Assembly (NCBI RefSeq): GCF_039543185.1 | Contig: NZ_BAABJG010000029.1 | Location: 124,001 to 188,000, forward strand | From: Paenibacillus_S vulneris | GTDB lineage: Bacteria; Bacillota; Bacilli; Paenibacillales; NBRC-103111 | Direction: 5' to 3' | Length of the DNA: 64,000 nt | Part shown: positions 7,033 through 14,711 of the stretch, piece by piece | Layout: every line of letters begins with the position of its first letter | Numbering within the stretch: the first letter of the stretch is position 1 | The notes under the pieces: model-generated | What the model saw: only the letters and a program-made list of their open reading frames with translations | The model's database searches: none | What the model was told of the DNA's origin: nothing | Position numbers and translations under genes: made by a program

Positions 7033-9015
7033 TTGAAAGAGAAAATCCGCAACTTATTCCGAAGAAATTTTAAAACGAAGCTGATCATAACATTCCTGCT
7101 CGTATTAATCGTCCCTTCTTTAATATTAGGTATTTTGTCCTATAATCAGGCCAAGCTCGAAATCGAAAGGCAGATCGTAGACAGTGCCAACGATAATGTT
7201 CAGCTGGTCGATTCTATCATCAATAGTTTTATTCAACCGAAAATGAATGATGCGGACTATTTGGCGAAACAGATCAATGCAGCGATGTACAAGGGAGAAG
7301 AGAGTCCGGCCATTCGGCAAAGCTTTGAAACCTATTTGGCAATGCATGCCGAGGTGGCCAGCATGAGTCTAGGTACGCAAACGGGGCTGTATGTCCGTGT
7401 GCCTAAGCAGGAGGTGAAGGCGGATTTTGATCCGCGCACAAGAGACTGGTACAAGGAGGCGATGGCTAACAAGGGCAAGGCGATTATTACAGAGCCCTAC
7501 ATCTCTGCTGTGACCGGCGAAGTTATTGTGACGGTTGCGAGGGCGACAGACGACAGCTCCGGTGTGGTGGCGGTAACGCTGAGCATCGAACAGATCAAGA
7601 AGCTGGCTTCAACTGTAACCGTCGGAAGAGAAGGCTATGTCATGCTGCTGGATAAAGCCAAGAAATATATCGTACACCCGTCCATCAAATCAGGGGACCC
7701 GGCACAAGAGGAAGCTTATGAACGTCTGTATCAGAACGAATCGGGAGAATTCGAGACCAAGCTCGGGGGCTCGGAGAAAAATCTGTACTATACAACTAAC
7801 GAACTCGTAGGGTGGAAGATCGTAGGGGTGATGGACTCGGAAGAAGTGCTTCAATCCGCTAGTCCGATTTTCAATATTACCCTCTGGACTATTGTTACAT
7901 GCTTATTGATTGGAGGATGCTCTATCTACTTCGTCTTGAGAGCGATCATTAAGCCGATTCAGGAATTAAAGGGTCATGCGGTGAAAGTGAGCAACGGAGT
8001 GCTGAAGGAGACGATCCGTATTCAATCTAACGACGAAATTGGCGATCTCGGCCGCGCTTTTCACGAAATGCAGCATCATCTCCGTTCCTTAATCCAGGAT
8101 GTAGAAGCGCGCTCGGAAATGGTTGCGGCTTCCTCGGAGCAGCTGACGGCCAGTTCCCAACAGACCAGTGCAGTAACGGAGCAGGTGACTTCGGCTATAC
8201 AAGAGGTGGCAGGCAGCGCCGAGAAGCAGATGGGCGGCGTTGAGCATAATGCCCAGTCCCTTCAGGAAATTGCGAACGGTATTGCCCGGATTGTAGAGAG
8301 CGTGAACGAGCTGTCCGCCCTTTCCAAGCACACAACCGTGCAGGCAGAGGAAGGGGAGGAATCGGTGACGCAGGTGGTGGAGCAAATGTACTCGATTCAC
8401 GAATCCGTACAGAAGTCGGACCAGATGATCCGGTCGTTGTATGATCGTTCCAAGGAAATCAGCTCGATCTCTGAGGTGATCGGCGGCATTGCACGGCAAA
8501 CAAATTTGCTGGCACTGAATGCAGCCATAGAAGCGGCCCGCGCAGGCGAGCATGGCAAAGGCTTTGCGGTCGTAGCCAACGAGGTACGCAAATTGGCGGA
8601 GCAATCTCAAGTCTCTGCGGCCCAAATCTCCGACTTGATCGAGGAAATTCAACGGGAAACGAAGGAATCGGTCGAGAACGCGGAGAAAGTGACCAAGGAT
8701 GTAGAAGGCGGGCTGCAGATATCCAACGAGGCCATTTATAAGTTCGAGCAAATACTGGGCAGCATGAAACAAACAGCCCCTCATATTGACGAGGTATCAG
8801 CCATTACCGCGCAGATTTCCGCCGGAGTGCAGGAGGTCACGGCGGTCGCGAATGAGCTAGCTCTTATTGCGAAAGGGAATGCGGCGACGTCGGAGGAGGT
8901 TGCGGCATCGGCGGAGGAGCAGCTGGCGTCGATGCAGGAAATTTCGGCTTCCGCGCAAAATCTGGCTTCTTTGGCGGAGGAGCTCAAGGCGTTGATTCAG
9001 AAGTTTACGTACTAA
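7033..9015 (+). CDS. Methyl-accepting chemotaxis protein with extracellular Cache domain
   Basis: A 660-residue membrane chemoreceptor. Order: cytoplasmic arginine-rich N-terminus, membrane helix about residues 17-37, dCache sensor about 40-275 (with DPRTRDWYKEAMANKGKAI and a second lobe YVMLLDKAKKYIVHPSI), second membrane helix about 280-304, HAMP about 305-357, then the long coiled-coil signalling domain. The conserved hairpin tip is present (GGIARQTNLLALNAAIEAARAGE). dCache receptors commonly sense amino acids or other small metabolites; the ligand is not predictable here. No CheR-tethering pentapeptide is seen at the C-terminus. Start is TTG 7033; the nearby ATG 7026 runs into a stop. A SigD-type promoter lies upstream and a terminator at 9030. 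Confidence 0.95.
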   Translation: MKEKIRNLFRRNFKTKLIITFLLVLIVPSLILGILSYNQAKLEIERQIVDSANDNVQLVDSIINSFIQPKMNDADYLAKQINAAMYKGEESPAIRQSFETYLAMHAEVASMSLGTQTGLYVRVPKQEVKADFDPRTRDWYKEAMANKGKAIITEPYISAVTGEVIVTVARATDDSSGVVAVTLSIEQIKKLASTVTVGREGYVMLLDKAKKYIVHPSIKSGDPAQEEAYERLYQNESGEFETKLGGSEKNLYYTTNELVGWKIVGVMDSEEVLQSASPIFNITLWTIVTCLLIGGCSIYFVLRAIIKPIQELKGHAVKVSNGVLKETIRIQSNDEIGDLGRAFHEMQHHLRSLIQDVEARSEMVAASSEQLTASSQQTSAVTEQVTSAIQEVAGSAEKQMGGVEHNAQSLQEIANGIARIVESVNELSALSKHTTVQAEEGEESVTQVVEQMYSIHESVQKSDQMIRSLYDRSKEISSISEVIGGIARQTNLLALNAAIEAARAGEHGKGFAVVANEVRKLAEQSQVSAAQISDLIEEIQRETKESVENAEKVTKDVEGGLQISNEAIYKFEQILGSMKQTAPHIDEVSAITAQISAGVQEVTAVANELALIAKGNAATSEEVAASAEEQLASMQEISASAQNLASLAEELKALIQKFTY

Positions 9016-9029
9016 GGTTATTTACACAA

Positions 9030-9061
9030 AAGGCACGGACCCTGCGGTCTGTGCTTTTTTT
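9030..9061 (+). terminator. Terminator of the chemoreceptor gene
   Basis: GCACGGACC and GGTCTGTGC stem (one wobble) followed by seven T residues. Confidence 0.85.
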
Positions 9062-9089
9062 GTCGTTGTAGAATATAAATTTTGGGGGG

Positions 9090-9367
9090 ACATGGCTACC
9101 GGAGCGGGGACGGTCTCGGCTATTACGGCGGCAGGCATTGTGGGGCCGCTCGTTCCTACGTTCCATGTGGACCCTGCGCTGATGGTGCTTGCCACCGCTT
9201 CCGCCAGCAATACGATTACGTATGTGAACGATGCCGCGTTTTGGCTGTTCAAGGAATATTTCAATTTATCGATTAAGGATACGTTCAAGACATGGGGCTT
9301 GCTTGAGCTGACGAACTCGGTGGTCGGCTTGCTTATCGTTTTATTTTTGAGCTTGTTCATTCATTGA
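9090..9367 (+). pseudogene. Duplicated 3' fragment of the gluconate permease gene
   Basis: Encodes the last 91 residues of the permease at 11813-13153, with a handful of base differences over about 275 bp; one changes a histidine to tyrosine (ITHVND to ITYVND). Homology begins at 9093, matching 12879 in the full gene, and continues past the stop through the terminator and into the palindromic element. The fragment lacks all N-terminal membrane helices, so it cannot transport. An ATG created at the junction (9092) is preceded by a G-rich run, so a short peptide could be made, but I see no reason to think it functions. Confidence 0.85.
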
Positions 9368-9375
9368 GAAAAAAG

Positions 9376-9401
9376 AAGGGAAGCTTCATGGCAGCTTCCT
9401 T
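9376..9401 (+). terminator. Duplicated gluconate permease terminator
   Basis: GGAAGCT and AGCTTCC stem with a 7-base loop, identical to that at 13162-13187. Confidence 0.65.
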
Positions 9402-9435
9402 GTGTGTTAAAGCCTGAAATCCGAAAAATTTGCTT

Positions 9436-9606
9436 GGTACCCCGGTGGGGTATCCCCTTCCGGCCGCTGTTGTTCTCGAGAAATCTTGATTATATTCGGT
9501 TTGGCGGGAATTTCTCGAGAACAAAGGCGGATGCTACCGCTCCTCCAGGGGATACCCCCCTACACCTTTCACCATTTTCAGGACAAGCGGGTTTCTCTAC
9601 AGACTC
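9436..9606. repeat. Imperfect palindromic repeat element, copy 2 (chimeric)
   Basis: The left flank and the central arms (TTGTTCTCGAGAAA against TTTCTCGAGAACAA) match copy 3 at 13222, while the right flank from about 9555, including TTTCTCTACAGACT and the adjoining terminator, matches copy 1 at 6023. It therefore joins the duplicated permease fragment on its left to the duplicated small gene on its right. Confidence 0.8.
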
Positions 9607-9607
9607 C

Positions 9608-9631
9608 AGGCGTTCATAAGAACGCCTTTTT
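9608..9631 (+). terminator. Terminator beside palindromic element copy 2
   Basis: AGGCGTTC-ATAA-GAACGCCT followed by T residues; identical to that at 6241. The 290 bases after it match 6265-6551 and hold no gene. Confidence 0.8.
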
Positions 9632-9921
9632 GTTGTTTAAAGAAGAGGAGAGCGGCGCTGCTGCATCGTCGCTCGTGTAGAAGGAAATGCTGTGGAATTA
9701 GCAGCGAGAAGAAGGAAAGACGCGTTAATGCGGTGAAGAACCTAATCTCGATGAGAATAGGCCAGTATAGATTCGTCCCAGTGGCATTGTTTGTCGCTTT
9801 TTCGGAGATTTTGGGGTATTTCCGGTTTTGGGTGGCCAAACGCGGTTTTTCTCGAAAAAAACGGTTTGATATACTTAATAGAATAGACTAGAGAAACCAT
9901 ATCACACAGGGAGTGACACAG

Positions 9922-10098
9922 TTGAATCACGAGGAACTGCTGGGACGTCGGAGCGAAATATTAAAACGCCATATTGGGAATTTGGTTCATAAAAGCAATC
10001 AGCATGGCTTGACCGAGCAAGAAACGATTTTTTTAAAGGATATCGTCAAGGAATTTCACCGGAACAAATATGAAATGAACGCCAGCCGGAAAAAGTAA
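9922..10098 (+). CDS. Small conserved hypothetical protein, copy 2
   Basis: Encodes the same 58-residue helical protein as the gene at 6552. Several codons differ between the copies (for example GAG/GAA, AAG/AAA, AAT/AAC and ATT/ATA) and every change is silent. Start is TTG 9922 with AGGGAGTG upstream. The flanking DNA is duplicated too, from the palindromic element to the terminator at 10116. Function unknown. Confidence 0.7.
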   Translation: MNHEELLGRRSEILKRHIGNLVHKSNQHGLTEQETIFLKDIVKEFHRNKYEMNASRKK

Positions 10099-10115
10099 CC
10101 CTGATTTTCAATAAA

Positions 10116-10153
10116 GAGAGTCTGAACGCGATGAAGCGTCAGGCTCTTTTTTT
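10116..10153 (+). terminator. Terminator of small gene copy 2
   Basis: Same stem as at 6746-6785, followed by seven T residues. Confidence 0.85.
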
Positions 10154-10176
10154 GCTATTATAGACTTTATAATTTC

Positions 10177-10217
10177 GGGGCTCCCCGTAAAGTACCTGAA
10201 TCAGCTTCGAAGCCAAG
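10177..10217. repeat. Short dispersed repeat, copy a
   Basis: About 40 bases containing CTGAATCAGCTT and GAAGCCAAG that recur at 11577-11616 with roughly four fifths identity. It interrupts the otherwise duplicated stretch between the small gene's terminator and the chemoreceptor promoter copy. Confidence 0.55.
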
Positions 10218-10245
10218 GCCCATTATTTTAAAAAAAATTATTTAT

Positions 10246-10312
10246 TTTCTTCAATTGTATAAAGGATTGAATTTATTTTGCCCGGTATAGGTCTGAAGAC
10301 TTATATGCGCAA
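10246..10312 (+). promoter_or_regulatory. Duplicated chemoreceptor promoter without its gene
   Basis: The sequence from the TTATTTTCTTCAATTG stretch through TAAA (10260-10263) to ACTTATATGCGCAA repeats the SigD promoter region at 6840-6907. Its -10 part reads GCCCGGTAT, one base farther away and weaker than copy 1. No receptor gene follows; homology stops about 20 bases later. Confidence 0.55.
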
Positions 10313-10371
10313 TGCCCGCGGCTGCCGGTCGTAACAACTAAAACTGTTTCAAAAATAAATGAATGAATAAA

Positions 10372-10422
10372 AAAATACCGCTCCTTTACCGGTTTGTAGA
10401 AACCAATAAGTGAGCGGTATTT
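10372..10422. terminator. Long hairpin, probable terminator
   Basis: AAATACCGCTC and GAGCGGTATTT pair across a loop of about 28 bases, with A/T runs on both sides, so it may stop transcription from either direction. It lies 90 bases after the end of the secreted-protein gene on the minus strand. Confidence 0.6.
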
Positions 10423-10511
10423 GTTGGTTTTCTGTTGAACTATCGCGATGAGCTCGCGATTCGTCGATTTTACTTTACAAATGTTGAGTAAGTACGCTTT
10501 CTTCGTGCTAT

Positions 10512-10919
10512 TTAATTTAAATTAATATAATAGCTGGTCGTTGAAGAACTGGCAACAAACTGAACGTACCCTGAACCAATATTATTAAAGTTTGCATCAT
10601 ATGCGGTAACTACAACCCTATAAGATTTCCCGGGTACAAATCCGGTAATATTTCTATCAGTCGCAGTCTGACTACCAAATTCAAAAGTATAATTATCAGT
10701 TAGATTAATAGCAGCGAAGTCGTATCTATATAGATTAGGAACTGACTTCCAGGAAAAATTAATAGAAAATGCGGCTAGCTGAGCATTCGAAACTTGATTA
10801 GCAGCTACTACACTTGCAATGGTTGAAGAAGCAGCCTGATTATTATCTTGAGCGAAAGCTGGAACAGCAGAAGCAAATAAAAGACACGTTGCGAAAGTGG
10901 ATGCGATCAGTTTTTTCAT
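10512..10919 (-). CDS. Secreted protein with fibronectin type III-like domain
   Basis: A 135-residue exported protein starting at ATG 10919 after AGAGGAG. A classical signal peptide (KKLIASTFATCLLFASAVPAFA) ends in AFA. The mature part has a threonine/serine/alanine-rich linker and one beta-sandwich domain whose pattern (FSWKSVPNLYRYDF, then GKSYRVVVTAYD and a closing VQFVASS) fits fibronectin type III. Nothing else is attached, so it is probably a small cell-surface or exoprotein. The gene is noticeably more AT-rich than its neighbours, which may indicate later arrival. A longer frame reaches 11003 but lacks a signal-peptide-like start. Confidence 0.7.
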   Translation of the reverse strand: MKKLIASTFATCLLFASAVPAFAQDNNQAASSTIASVVAANQVSNAQLAAFSINFSWKSVPNLYRYDFAAINLTDNYTFEFGSQTATDRNITGFVPGKSYRVVVTAYDANFNNIGSGYVQFVASSSTTSYYINLN

Positions 10920-11050
10920 AGCTAAAACACTCCTCTTTAATAATTTTTTTCGTCTCACAAAACTACCAAATTGAGGAATTAATTTTGATAATAACTCCTT
11001 CAATGTTAGTATTTGTTAGTACATATATAATATAACATAATATACAAATA

Positions 11051-11080
11051 TTTCAAGTATAATTATAGTAATAGTACACA
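11051..11080 (-). promoter_or_regulatory. Possible promoter region of the secreted-protein gene
   Basis: On the minus strand TTGAAA (11056-11051) is followed about 16-18 bases on by TATATT/TATTAT. The whole stretch is very AT-rich, so the assignment is uncertain. Otherwise 10920-11178 holds no gene. Confidence 0.3.
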
Positions 11081-11178
11081 ATCACCTTTCGTGTGAATAA
11101 GCAACTTCTTCGCTTATTGACAAATTTACACATAACTTATCCATAGACGATGAAATCATAATTTCCTAAACAATAGAA

Positions 11179-11219
11179 AAAGAACCGCGCAGATGCCCAT
11201 TCTGCGCGGTTCTTTTTCT
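11179..11219. terminator. Strong symmetrical terminator
   Basis: A perfect 16-bp stem AAAAAGAACCGCGCAG / CTGCGCGGTTCTTTTT with a 9-base loop, flanked by A and T runs. It follows the truncated Cache-HAMP frame on the minus strand and could work in both directions. Confidence 0.85.
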
Positions 11220-11586
11220 ATTCCGGAAGACTTGTCCTGAGACGTCCGATCTCATCTCCGCTGGACACCTCCACCGCTGCAGAGAAATTCCCGCCCTCAA
11301 CCCGTCGCATATTGTGCTTCAGCTGCTTTAAAGGCCTGGTTATCGCTCTGGACATTAGCACCGACAGTACGGCGATCAATACCGTAGCCAAGGCGACGAT
11401 GATGTATAGCGCGAGACGAACGTTTTGAATCCACCAGGACTTCTCGGTAAAAGGCACGACGCCGATAATTTTCCAGCCGGTAGCCCGCGAAGTATAGAAG
11501 CTGACCATCGTTTCAACGCCTTCATAAGGCAAGATCAGATGTCCGCTCTCCTGCTTGAGGCTGTCCGCGCAGATTTGGGGGTTACC
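11218..11586 (-). pseudogene. Fragment of a Cache-HAMP membrane sensor (kinase or chemoreceptor)
   Basis: The minus-strand frame is open from 11586 to a stop at 11218 but has no start with a ribosome site. It encodes the end of an extracellular Cache lobe (GHLILPYEGVETMV, ATGWKIIGVVPFTEK), one membrane helix (LALYIIVALATVLIAVLSVLM) and a HAMP domain (RPLKQLKHNMRRVEGGNF, then SGDEIGRL). It ends abruptly within HAMP, directly at the strong terminator, with no kinase or signalling domain. The pattern is that of YesM-type sensor kinases. Both ends are missing, so it is a remnant; its upstream edge coincides with the short dispersed repeat. Confidence 0.75.
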
Positions 11587-11616
11587 TTAAAGTCACTGAA
11601 TCAGCTTTGAAGCCAA
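11577..11616. repeat. Short dispersed repeat, copy b
   Basis: Matches 10177-10217 and abuts the broken end of the Cache-HAMP fragment. The following 195 bases up to the gluconate permease hold no gene I can support. Confidence 0.55.
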
Positions 11617-11812
11617 GTCTCTATTGTGGGGTTAGTTCTGTTTTTGGATGGGTCATGAATGGCCAAGCCAGCCTGCTCATGTCCTCCGAGCTGCATAAAA
11701 TAGGTAGGCTATTCGCAAACTAGACGTCGGAAGGTTTTTACAAAAAATGCAAAATTAGCAGAAGGTTTGCCGCAAAAATTGACATCTAGGCACAACTGGA
11801 GGAGGAAGCAGG

Positions 11813-13153
11813 ATGACCTGGCTAGTGGAAGCTTTGCCTTTAATTTGGATAGCTCTCGGTGTCGTCATGATGCTGGTTCTGAATATCACGTTCAAGCTGA
11901 ACAGCGTGCTGGCACTGCTTATCGTATCGGTGATCGTCGGTATACTGGAAGGAGAGCCTTTAGACAAACTGGTGCTGTCCATCCAGAACGGGTTTGGAAG
12001 CACCTTGGGAAGCTTGGCCCTCATCATCGGCTTCGGGGTCGTTATCGGGAAGCTGATGGTCGATTCAGGAGCCGCCCAGCGGGTAGCTACGACCATCTTG
12101 AATAAATTCGGCAAAAAAAATGTGCAGTGGGCGATCATGCTGTCCGGCCTCATCTTTGGAGTGTCGATGTTCTATGAGGTGGCTTTCGTTATTCTGGCTC
12201 CGCTGGTCGTTAGTATTGCGATTGAAGCGGAGGTCGCCTTTCTTCCTCTCGGCATGACGATGGTAGCTGCGGCAACCACGGCGCACAGCTTATTCCCGCC
12301 GCAGCCGGGGCCAACAGCCCTTGTATCCGCCTACCATGCGGATATGGGATTGGTTTACATTTACGGCATCATCGTGGCCATTCCGACGATTATCTGTTCA
12401 GGCATTCTTTTGCCGAAGCTATTGAGAAATCTGGACAAGCCGGCGCCCCCCATGCTGCAAAAGCCTAGAGTGTTCACCGAACGGGAAATGCCCGGCTTCG
12501 GAATCAGCTTGTTCGTGCCGCTTATTCCGGCCATCATTATAACTGCCGCGACCCTGCTCAAGCTGTTTCTGGATCCCAAGAGCGAGGCTTTTCTTATCAT
12601 CAACTTCCTGGGAAGCGCGGTCATCAGCATGCTCATCGCCGTCATTGTCGGGATCTTTGCCTTCGGGCTAAACCGAGGCAAAAAGATGCCGGAGATTATG
12701 GCCTCGTTCGCCGATGCCATCGGGTCGGTTGCCATGATCATCTTCATCATCGGCTCCGGCGGCGCATTCAAGCAGGTTATTTCCGATTCGGGCGTCGGCA
12801 ATTACATTGCGGCCTTGATGCAGAATTCGGTCATTTCCCCCTTTATAATGGCGTGGATCATCACGGTCATTCTGAGGCTGGCTACCGGAGCGGGGACGGT
12901 CTCGGCTATTACGGCGGCAGGCATTGTAGGGCCGCTCGTCCCTACGTTCCATGTGGACCCTGCGCTGATGGTGCTTGCCACCGCTTCCGCCAGCAATACG
13001 ATTACGCATGTGAACGATGCCGCGTTCTGGCTGTTCAAGGAATATTTCAATTTATCGATTAAGGATACGTTCAAGACATGGGGCTTGCTTGAGCTGACGA
13101 ACTCGGTGGTCGGCTTGCTTATCGTTTTATTTTTGAGCTTGTTCATTCATTGA
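11813..13153 (+). CDS. gntP: Gluconate:H+ symporter, GntP family
   Basis: A 446-residue inner-membrane carrier of the GntP family with about 12-14 hydrophobic helices over its full length. Family features include the start LIWIALGVVMMLVLNI, the SLALIIGFGVVIGKLMVDSGAAQ stretch, the re-entrant HSLFPPQPGP motif near residue 160, and the C-terminal LATGAGTVSAITAAG. It imports gluconate or a related sugar acid by proton symport. Start is ATG 11813 after GGAGGAAGCAGG. No gluconate kinase or GntR regulator is adjacent. Its last 91 codons, terminator and downstream palindrome are duplicated at 9093-9555. Confidence 0.9.
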   Translation: MTWLVEALPLIWIALGVVMMLVLNITFKLNSVLALLIVSVIVGILEGEPLDKLVLSIQNGFGSTLGSLALIIGFGVVIGKLMVDSGAAQRVATTILNKFGKKNVQWAIMLSGLIFGVSMFYEVAFVILAPLVVSIAIEAEVAFLPLGMTMVAAATTAHSLFPPQPGPTALVSAYHADMGLVYIYGIIVAIPTIICSGILLPKLLRNLDKPAPPMLQKPRVFTEREMPGFGISLFVPLIPAIIITAATLLKLFLDPKSEAFLIINFLGSAVISMLIAVIVGIFAFGLNRGKKMPEIMASFADAIGSVAMIIFIIGSGGAFKQVISDSGVGNYIAALMQNSVISPFIMAWIITVILRLATGAGTVSAITAAGIVGPLVPTFHVDPALMVLATASASNTITHVNDAAFWLFKEYFNLSIKDTFKTWGLLELTNSVVGLLIVLFLSLFIH

Positions 13154-13161
13154 GAAAAAAG

Positions 13162-13187
13162 AAGGGAAGCTTCATGGCAGCTTCCTT
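13162..13187 (+). terminator. Terminator of the gluconate permease gene
   Basis: GGAAGCT and AGCTTCC stem with a 7-base loop, followed by TTGTGTG; the T tract is poor. Confidence 0.65.
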
Positions 13188-13221
13188 GTGTGTTAAAGCC
13201 TGAAATCCGAAAAATTTGCTT

Positions 13222-13355
13222 GGTACCCCGGTGGGGTATCCCCTTCCAGCCGCTGTTGTTCTCGAGAAATCTTGATTATATTCGGTTTAGCGGGAATTTC
13301 TCGAGAACAAAGGCGGACGCTACCGCTCCTCCAGGGGATACCCCACCTATCACCT
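13222..13355. repeat. Imperfect palindromic repeat element, copy 3
   Basis: Core copy with GGGGTATCCCC facing GGGGATACCCC and the inner arms TTGTTCTCGAGAAA / TTTCTCGAGAACAA around an AT-rich loop. The outer 13-bp ends seen in copy 1 are absent; on the right the sequence diverges after CACCTATCACCTTTC. Confidence 0.8.
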
Positions 13356-13423
13356 TTCGCACTTTTTCGATGATAGGTCTTTCAACACCAGTGAAGCTTC
13401 TAGACAGCTTCCCTATTTGACCG

Positions 13424-14524
13424 TTAATCGCTCAAAACCGTAAACTCGGAAATCTCCTGCAAGATCCGCTCGCGAATGCGGTCCACAACCCGGAAATCCA
13501 TAGCCTGCACATAGATCCGCTCCAGCTCGTCATGAAGAGCTTTGGCTTCAGCCAAATGCTGCGTGGACTGCTTCATTTGAGCGGTATACCGCTGTTTGAT
13601 GCTGCCCAGCACTTCGGCGTTAGCTTCATCCGTCCCCGGCTTGATGCAGCGGAGATACATATCGATGATATCGTCCCCGGCGCGGTCAGGGAAATATTCA
13701 TGCGGAGCCGTGCTGTCAAAAACAGCGAAACCAAGCTCGCGGACAATGATCATGTCTAGGCTGTTCGGATCGAAGCCGCAATGATAGATTTCAATGTCGA
13801 AGCCGCGATCGATGGCTGCAGCCGCCAGCTTTTTCAGCATAGTGGATTTGCCGGAGCCAGGACGTCCCTTGAGGAAAAAGCGTCGTGGCAGCCCTTCTGT
13901 CAAATTAGGGACGAAGTCGACGGCTCCTGCAGGGGTAGCGGCTCCCAGAAACCGGTGATCGACACGGCTTTCCTTCTCCAGCTTACGGTCACCGAATAAA
14001 ATATCCTTATATTCCTCTGTCAGCTCATCGGCTGCGGCAAAATCCATCGTATCAATATACACCGCTTCCCACTCATCATGAATCCTCAGAGCTTCAGCGA
14101 ATCCGGCATAAGCGCGCTCATAAGCTTGCTTGATTTGGCCGTTCAAGGCCGCGATCGTCTCTTGTTGTGCCCTCAGCTCAGCGGCATTCCAGGCTTCCCC
14201 CAGATTGACGTACTGCTCCACAGCACCCGGCAGCTTAGGCTCAATAACGTGAGGGGCGGTTCCATCGACAATGCCGATTTTGAGTCTAGGTACGATCAGC
14301 CCATCCAGGGAATCGCTGTCCGAAGCACAGTGGATCAGGTGAATGTCGTGCCCGTTATGAACCAGGTGATCGCCGATGAAGCGAATCAAGCTCGACTTCC
14401 CGGTTCCCGGTCCTCCTTTTAGAATATAAATCCGGTCTAGTCCTTGCAATGAGGAGTCAAATAGACTCGAGAAGCCGCGGGCCGTATTGCCGCCTGCAAA
14501 AAAGTGTAGGATAGTCCCTTTCAT
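13424..14524 (-). CDS. Tandem P-loop NTPase of the PRK06851 type
   Basis: A 366-residue cytosolic protein made of two related halves, each with its own Walker A motif: GGPGTGKSS at residues 37-45 and GRPGSGKST near 220. Each half has a matching cysteine- or histidine-containing strand (IHLIHCASDSDSLDGLIV and IEIYHCGFDPNSLDMIIV) and a DGTAPH / DSTAPHEY motif, so the protein arose by internal duplication. This arrangement is that of a conserved Bacillota family whose activity is not known to me. Start is ATG 14524 after AAAGGTG; GTG 14533 is also in frame. The gene stands alone, divergent from the GntR regulator. Confidence 0.8.
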   Translation of the reverse strand: MKGTILHFFAGGNTARGFSSLFDSSLQGLDRIYILKGGPGTGKSSLIRFIGDHLVHNGHDIHLIHCASDSDSLDGLIVPRLKIGIVDGTAPHVIEPKLPGAVEQYVNLGEAWNAAELRAQQETIAALNGQIKQAYERAYAGFAEALRIHDEWEAVYIDTMDFAAADELTEEYKDILFGDRKLEKESRVDHRFLGAATPAGAVDFVPNLTEGLPRRFFLKGRPGSGKSTMLKKLAAAAIDRGFDIEIYHCGFDPNSLDMIIVRELGFAVFDSTAPHEYFPDRAGDDIIDMYLRCIKPGTDEANAEVLGSIKQRYTAQMKQSTQHLAEAKALHDELERIYVQAMDFRVVDRIRERILQEISEFTVLSD

Positions 14525-14711
14525 TACCGACACACCTTTCTAGGCTAATGTCTTGGTTGCCTAATTCATCGTATTAGGGAGGGGATAAAAAGGTGCGGCT
14601 AATTTGCGTTAGTCACAAAATAACGAAACAGCGGCTTCTTTTCCTAACCATAATTGCTATAATGATCTAAAATGCTGCTGTCCATGGGTGGAGGAAAGGG
14701 AGAGACGACGC

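Noticed and set aside
11591..11712. Plus-strand frame upstream of the gluconate permease that looks faintly protein-like
   Set aside because: No start with a ribosome site, no recognisable family and a length under 45 residues; the sequence also contains the short repeat.
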